From Funneliformis mosseae (lineage: Eukaryota > Glomeromycota > Glomeromycetes > Glomerales > Glomeraceae), in contig CAJVPP010003025.1 in assembly GCA_910592005.1 (NCBI GenBank), forward strand, positions 1 through 12,819: DNA of 12,819 bases, written 5' to 3'. Below are positions 9,045 through 12,819 of the stretch, one piece after another (position 1 is the first letter of the stretch; every line of letters starts with the position of its first letter). The notes below the pieces were generated by a model that saw nothing but the letters and a program-made list of their open reading frames with translations, searched no databases and had not been told where the DNA came from. Made by a program: the position numbers and the translations under genes.

Positions 9045-9835
9045 TAAATCTCATTTATGGTTCGTTTATAAAAAATTAATAAAATTATCATTTTATTAAA
9101 GGTGAGAATAATTGAACGATAACTAAAGTTTATTATATACTGATTTTAGTCTTTATTTGCGTCATTATTTCATGCTTTGTGCAGCCTCATTAATGTCTGA
9201 AAATAATTAAAGTTTTTAATTTATGGTGTTTAATACCAATTTTACAATTTTACTTTTTATCTAATCTGTCAAACAAAAGTTCGTTTGAATAATTTAAATA
9301 GAAAATTTATGCATCAATGCTTAAATACAATCTTTACGCCAACGTTGGGTTACCACACTACAAAATGCTAACCCTAGTCCTAGTACATTAATAATAAAAA
9401 ATAAATAAATTATCGATTAAAATGGATAATAATTATATAAAAAACCATTCGTTTATTAATGATTTGAAGTTTACCATACATTATAATCCATTTTGGAACT
9501 AATGAGGCAATTTTTTTTTTGTACATTTATATTCGTCTATGCTTTTAGTAAATTAGCTATTGTTCAAAATTTGTGGATATTCTAACTAAAAATCTTTTGC
9601 TTGACAAGATAAAAAGTAAATTTGTAAAATTGCGAATGGTATTAAACACCATAAATAGAAAACTTATAATTTTTTTTCGGATATTAATGAGGATCGACTA
9701 AAATAGACTATAATAAACTTTTTGTTATCTTCGATTATTTCTCACGCTTTCCTCCCTTCTTTTTACCTTCAATAATAATGATATTCTTGCTTTTTTATGA
9801 ACGAAAATTCAAAATTCCATAAATGGAAAGGATAA
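9045..9835. mobile_element. large inverted repeat, foldback or long-TIR element
   Basis: The left arm core (9102-9279) and the right arm core (9594-9746) are imperfect reverse complements. The best stretch is 20 bp and perfect: ATTTATGGTGTTTAATACCA at 9219-9238 and its reverse complement at 9637-9656. Further matched blocks are GAGAATAATTGAACGATAAC, AAAGTTTATTATA, GATTTTAGTC, CCTCATTAATGTCTGAAAA and TTTACTTTTTATCT, all in mirrored order. Weaker similarity (TTTATGG, CGTTTATAAAAAA, TATCATTTTATTAAAGGT) carries the arms outward to about 9045 and 9835. The 314-bp centre (9280-9593) has no coding frame, but holds a 10-bp palindrome CCAACGTTGG at 9339-9348 and a smaller inverted repeat around AAAATGGATAATAAT (9419) and ATTATAATCCATTTT (about 9482). 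This fits a nonautonomous foldback transposon or two repeats inserted head to head. Target-site duplications were not found. Confidence 0.75.
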
Positions 9836-9927
9836 TCTCATCTATAAATTACGAGTATGGAGAGATAACCATAAAACGAGAATTCGCAGACGGTATAAGT
9901 TATTTCAAAAATTTTTATAAACGGTAG
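9823..9927 (+). other. 34-codon open frame, unidentified
   Basis: The ATG at 9823 opens a frame ending in TAG at 9925-9927 and reading MERIISSINYEYGEITIKRE then FADGISYFKNFYKR. The residue mix is richer in E, R, D and G than chance frames nearby, and upstream in frame, past one TAA, it continues as YERKFKIP. The frame partly overlaps the outer right arm of the inverted repeat and ends inside the 18-bp GGTAGTCAAGGATAACGC word. It could be an exon remnant of a host gene. I know no matching family. Confidence 0.18.
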
Positions 9928-9940
9928 TCAAGGATAACGC
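9923..9940 (+). repeat. 18-bp direct repeat flanking copy 2, left
   Basis: GGTAGTCAAGGATAACGC here matches GGTAGTTGAGGATAATGC at 10282-10299 at 15 of 18 bases, and the three differences are all transitions. The pair brackets the direct-repeat copy at 9991-10355. A looser relative, GGTGGTTGAGAACCGC, occurs at the end of copy 1 (8681-8696). It could be the unit edge of an old tandem array. Confidence 0.5.
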
Positions 9941-9990
9941 AGAAGGCACTTGGTGGTCAAAGTTTTCGACTTCGAATACAATTGCAATTT

Positions 9991-10355
9991 ATAGATTACT
10001 GTGGCATGTATGTCATTTATTATTGTCTGTATTATTATTCTTTTTATTACAATAAATGACTTACATTCACATGTTACTAATATTCAATTACGAATTTATT
10101 TGCTTTTGAGGAATCAAGAGTACAACAAGGATTACTTACGTTATTGTACTGAAAGAAGCGGACATTCAATAGCTTGCTTGAAGATGCATCATTATTTGTG
10201 AATGACAATTGAATCTAATGCTTATTGTTAAACATATTTATTTCAAATTTTGAATTGTTCAATTTCTTGATCTATAATGTTGGTAGTTGAGGATAATGCT
10301 GTTAATATAATGATTTAATATACTTTTATAAAAAACGCGATATTTCATTTGAAAA
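9991..10355 (+). repeat. diverged direct repeat, copy 2
   Basis: This is the second copy of the sequence at 8288-8715, in the same orientation. Shared blocks include AGATTACTGTGG (9993), TCATTTATTATTGTCTGTATTA (10013), AATGACTTACATTCACATGTTA (10053), ATTACGAATTTATT (10088), GAAAGAAGCGGACATTCAATAGCTT (10151), GAAGATGCATCATTATTTGTGAATG (10180) and TGTTGGTAGTTGAG (10279). It lacks the exon-bearing segment of copy 1. An ATG frame at 10001-10201 runs through it, but the frame shared with copy 1 is a different one, giving LEDASLFVND after about 10178, so I do not annotate the ATG frame as a gene. Confidence 0.72.
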
Positions 10356-10452
10356 GGATGAAAACATTTCTATTGGTGTTGAAAAACTTCATTGGAAGAG
10401 GATAGCGGAGAAATTCTTTAATACTAATATTCACTCGTTGTGTATTCTTTAA
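10306..10452 (+). other. 48-codon open frame after repeat copy 2, unidentified
   Basis: Following a TAA at 10303-10305, this frame stays open to a TAA at 10450-10452 and reads YNDLIYFYKKRDISFEKDEN, then ISIGVEKLHWKRIAEKFF. The charged, tryptophan-containing composition is coding-like. It is also in phase with LEDASLFVND about 120 bp upstream in the same repeat copy, although several stops lie between. This may be the 3' part of the same dead gene that appears in copy 1. No start codon or known domain was recognised. Confidence 0.22.
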
Positions 10453-10454
10453 AA

Positions 10455-11345
10455 ATAGAGCATATTTGAAAAGATTTAGGAGTACCACACACCCTGCTTA
10501 TGATAAACAAAATTATAAGTCAAGAATTATGTCTCGCTATAAATATAACGTCTCGTTAATTTTGCGAGATATTAAATTGTAAGATTGTATCACTAATGTG
10601 AAAATATTTGTACATTTTAAACAAATTTTGTTTTTTTGAAACTATTCCATTATGATGCCTATTACGCCGCAACAATGACTTTTATTTTCCATAGAAGTGA
10701 TTTCATTGAACAATCCAGTTGCAAATTGAATTTTTCCATTACGTTAATTGTATAAAGAAATAAAAGAAAAAATAATCATGATAATAAGTTCACATATCTT
10801 GAAAGGACAAACTAAATGATTTGGGATTTGTAATTTTACTGATATTTTTTTTGGGCTTTAAAATTAATTCCAAAAACAAAAGATACAATTAAAAATAAAG
10901 TTGTATATTTACAAATTTAAAAAATTTATCATTAATTATTATTAACAACAAAAAATGTATATAAATTAAGAGGCGTAGTAAATTGTGACTACATTGATTT
11001 CTGAAGTTGTAAATTTAGTATAGCAACTCGACATAAAATGTATTATGTATAAATGTATGAATTTAATTACAGTTTATTGAATTTTGTAAATAAAGACTAA
11101 CTTCAATATATGAATTTTATTCCGTTTTTTTCAATGCTCTCTTTATTACTATTATATCGTTACATATTTTTTACTATTTTACCATAAGTTATATCAATAT
11201 TTTAATTTGTAAAGATATTCAAAATGATATTTACAAATCATTATGCGTAAAAAATCTTGAACATCTGATAATATAAAAATGAAAAGAAACATAAACTTAA
11301 TTAATTTACTTTCTAAAATACTTAAAAAGTTCATAATGAAATTTG
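10455..11345. other. stretch without a recognised gene
   Basis: The segment contains a small hairpin set of TCTCG words (10532-10537 and 10551-10555) against GCGAGA (10564-10569), and a 24-codon minus-strand frame (MEKFNLQLDCSMKSLLWKIK) opposite a 44-codon plus-strand frame at about 10622-10755, neither with a motif. An AATAAA word at 11089-11094 could be a polyadenylation signal, but no plus-strand gene ends nearby. The segment 11110-11345 is plain AT-rich sequence downstream of the FAD monooxygenase remnant. Confidence 0.4.
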
Positions 11346-11349
11346 TACC

Positions 11350-12687
11350 TCAAAACTACAATTTCAAATGAAAGGCCAACAGGAGTGGACATCGACGGTT
11401 GATCTTTTTTTCGCATTTATTTTTCATATCCTTGAATGCAGGAAATAGGATCTTCTGATGAAGAATGCTTGAGAGTAGGAACACATTGTTTGTTCCCAAT
11501 CAAGTACAAGATTTATAGCATGAAAAGCATCTTTTAATAATGTTACTCGACACCTTGTCCAATGGATTAAGATCTTGATTATTGTCTTTGTCGAGCGGAT
11601 TATAAGTTTTAAATTGAAACATTCTGGATCATTTGTAGTTGATTTAGGAACAAAGTCCCAAAATTCTAATATAATATCATTGAATTCGCATTCAGGTCCA
11701 AAAATTTTGAATCATCTTCTTGACAGGTTAATGACTGTTTATCATCAACTTTGATTTTATCGGATTAAACGTCGTCTAATTTTGTGGGATACGAATAATT
11801 CAAAGTTACTCTGTAATAAGCTCATTAGAATTGCTTTTATTCTCATAACCTTGCTCTTGCTCGATTGGAATTAGATGAAAAATAAGCGTTGACGAATCAC
11901 CATGTAATCTGAGAGACTTTTGGAATAAACTATTTCCTTGTAACTTTATGAATCTGTCCATAAGTTGTTTTGATATTTTGTTAATCCAATATCGAAAATT
12001 TGTAATTCGGGTTGCCTCTGTTATCGTGCTAAAAAAACGTAAGAAAAAATACAAATTAATTTTTTTATTCCATTTTAATCGAGGGAATTTGAGGAAAATT
12101 TAGGCTTACCTGGAGAATTAATTCCATCTACGCCAACTAAGATATCACAAATTTCTTGTGAACCATCATCAAACATTACCCAAACACCATCTTTAGTTTC
12201 TCTCGAATCTAATGCATATTTTTCCCAATCACGATAAGTAACCATCACGGAAAGTTCATCAGGAACTTTACAAGTTCGTTAAAGTCTTTAAATTGTTTAG
12301 ATGGTGGATGTTATAAAAGGCTTCCTTTATTATCGATAAATGATGCTCCATGAAATTCTACGCGAGAAGTGGATTTGGTATCACTTTTTGAAGGTTTGAA
12401 GTGATCGAAGATGGTATACAATTCTAAAGCGATCGAGTTTCCATGATAGTTTAATGCTATATGATATCTTTGCCATCGTTCTATAGAATTTACGAATTAA
12501 TTCGAGTTAGTTATGTCACGTTTTTAAAAAGAACAGGACTTTTATGCTTACCTCTTGGACTGGAATCCCTTTCGAAGATTTTTTAATTCGAATTCTTTTT
12601 TATCTTTGTTTTTTATCAGTGTAAAATAAAGAGCAAGTCTTCCTAGACCTGCACCGATAATAACTTTTGGAATTTTGCGTGTTGCAT
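11350..12687 (-). pseudogene. FAD-dependent monooxygenase pseudogene, three exons
   Basis: Family knowledge: enzymes of the FAD_binding_3 type (p-hydroxybenzoate hydroxylase and kynurenine monooxygenase fold) bind FAD through an N-terminal GxGxxG, a DG motif and a GD motif, and hydroxylate small substrates with NAD(P)H and O2. Here the N-terminus reads KIPKVIIGAGLGRLALYFTL, so the third Gly of GxGxxG is Arg. A 71-bp intron (12551-12481, GTAAGC, branch CTAAC, acceptor TATAG) joins ERDSSPRE to RWQRYHIALNYHG after correction of a frameshift. Exon 2 (12480-12110) carries VEFHGASF and ends in the DG motif CDILVGVDGINSP. An 81-bp intron (12109-12029) follows. Exon 3 has LQGNSLFQKSL, YSYPTKLDD and a degenerate GD motif VTLLKDAFHAINLVL (about 11548-11504). 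Stops occur at 12313-12311, 12023-12021 and 11767-11765, and at least five single-base frameshifts occur, one in the A/T run at 12579-12584. The likely ATG at 12687 is one base out of frame. The gene is dead. The 82-codon open frame at 12054-11806 is only its third exon plus intron tail. Confidence 0.87.
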
Positions 12688-12749
12688 TGGTTAGGTGTTA
12701 ACATTATATTTTATCAAGATTGTTTAAATTTTAAAATTTGTGTTTACAG

Positions 12750-12819
12750 CTATTCTTATAATTCCTGGACCACCCGGTTTATTTTTGTTCCGGAGATAAA
12801 TTTTTTCATACGCAGTCAT
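12750..12819 (+). pseudogene. possible second FAD-binding N-terminus, runs off window
   Basis: After a TTTACAG acceptor-like word (12743-12749) the plus strand reads AILIIPGPPGLFLFRR, a stop at 12797-12799, then IFSYAV to the window end. This resembles the first beta strand and dinucleotide loop of FAD monooxygenases (VLIIGAGPxGLFLAR), with the first motif residues altered to IPGPPG. If real, it sits head to head with the minus-strand FAD pseudogene, which starts about 60 bp away. The opposite strand also has an open frame (12819-12727) with NKPGGPGIIRIAV, which overlaps this one and is the alternative reading. The evidence is a single short motif, so the call is weak. Confidence 0.28.

Noticed and set aside
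9367..9381. Telomere-like word (AACCCTAGTCCTAG)
   Set aside because: Only one degenerate unit is present, not an array.
9923..9978. Possible tRNA or tRNA-derived SINE (A-box-like TAGTCAAGG, B-box-like TTTTCGACTTC)
   Set aside because: The spacing is roughly right but neither box fits the consensus well and no cloverleaf stems form around them.
10001..10201. 66-codon plus-strand open frame in repeat copy 2
   Set aside because: The frame is not the one conserved with copy 1 of the repeat and is interrupted there, so it is unlikely to be the real coding frame.
10279..10316. Response-regulator receiver domain start (MLVVEDNAVNIM)
   Set aside because: The match covers only about 10 residues, a stop follows within a few codons, and no downstream phospho-acceptor Asp or Lys segment is visible in any frame.
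11089..11094. AATAAA polyadenylation signal
   Set aside because: The word is very common in AT-rich DNA and no plus-strand gene ends just upstream.
1..12819. CRISPR array, prokaryotic operon or defence system
   Set aside because: No regularly spaced identical repeats with unique spacers exist, and the genes present contain spliceosomal introns and belong to eukaryotic families.

Overview
The window looks like an AT-rich intergenic and repeat region of a eukaryotic nuclear genome. My best inference is an early-diverging fungus of the arbuscular mycorrhizal type (Glomeromycotina). The reasons are the strong AT bias, the short spliceosomal introns (71 and 81 bp, GTAAG donors, CTAAC-type branch words, AG acceptors), a single-domain FAD monooxygenase gene with that structure, and a decayed Tc1/mariner transposase. 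No intact protein-coding gene is visible. There is no tRNA, rRNA or CRISPR array, and nothing resembling a prokaryotic operon. The few ATG-initiated open frames of 60-85 codons are mostly runs of I/Y/N/F/L/K and look like chance frames in AT-rich DNA.

Layout. Positions 1-233 look like the 3' end of an LTR cut by the window edge. Positions 940-1620 (minus) hold a recognisable but heavily decayed Tc1/mariner transposase. Positions 1700-7900 are extremely AT-rich by eye and hold low-complexity tracts (T-rich 4620-4975, A-rich 4976-5022), a degenerate repeat of about 115 bp period (5180-5600), a microsatellite (5785-5851) and several inverted repeats. From about 7900 the base composition becomes less extreme. 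Positions 7911-10452 form a nested repeat block: two diverged direct copies of one sequence (8288-8715 and 9991-10355) flank a large inverted repeat with a 20-bp perfect core (9045-9835). The first copy carries a 90-bp exon-like segment with good splice signals. Positions 11350-12687 (minus) hold a three-exon pseudogene of an FAD-dependent monooxygenase. A possible second FAD-binding N-terminus starts at 12750 on the plus strand and runs off the window.

The window is best read as an accessory, transposon-derived region with dead genes. The two parts worth a second look are the transposase, whose recognisable lesions are mostly C-to-T or G-to-A transitions, and the unidentified repeat block at 8.3-10.5 kb. 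I found no evidence for a complete new biological system.
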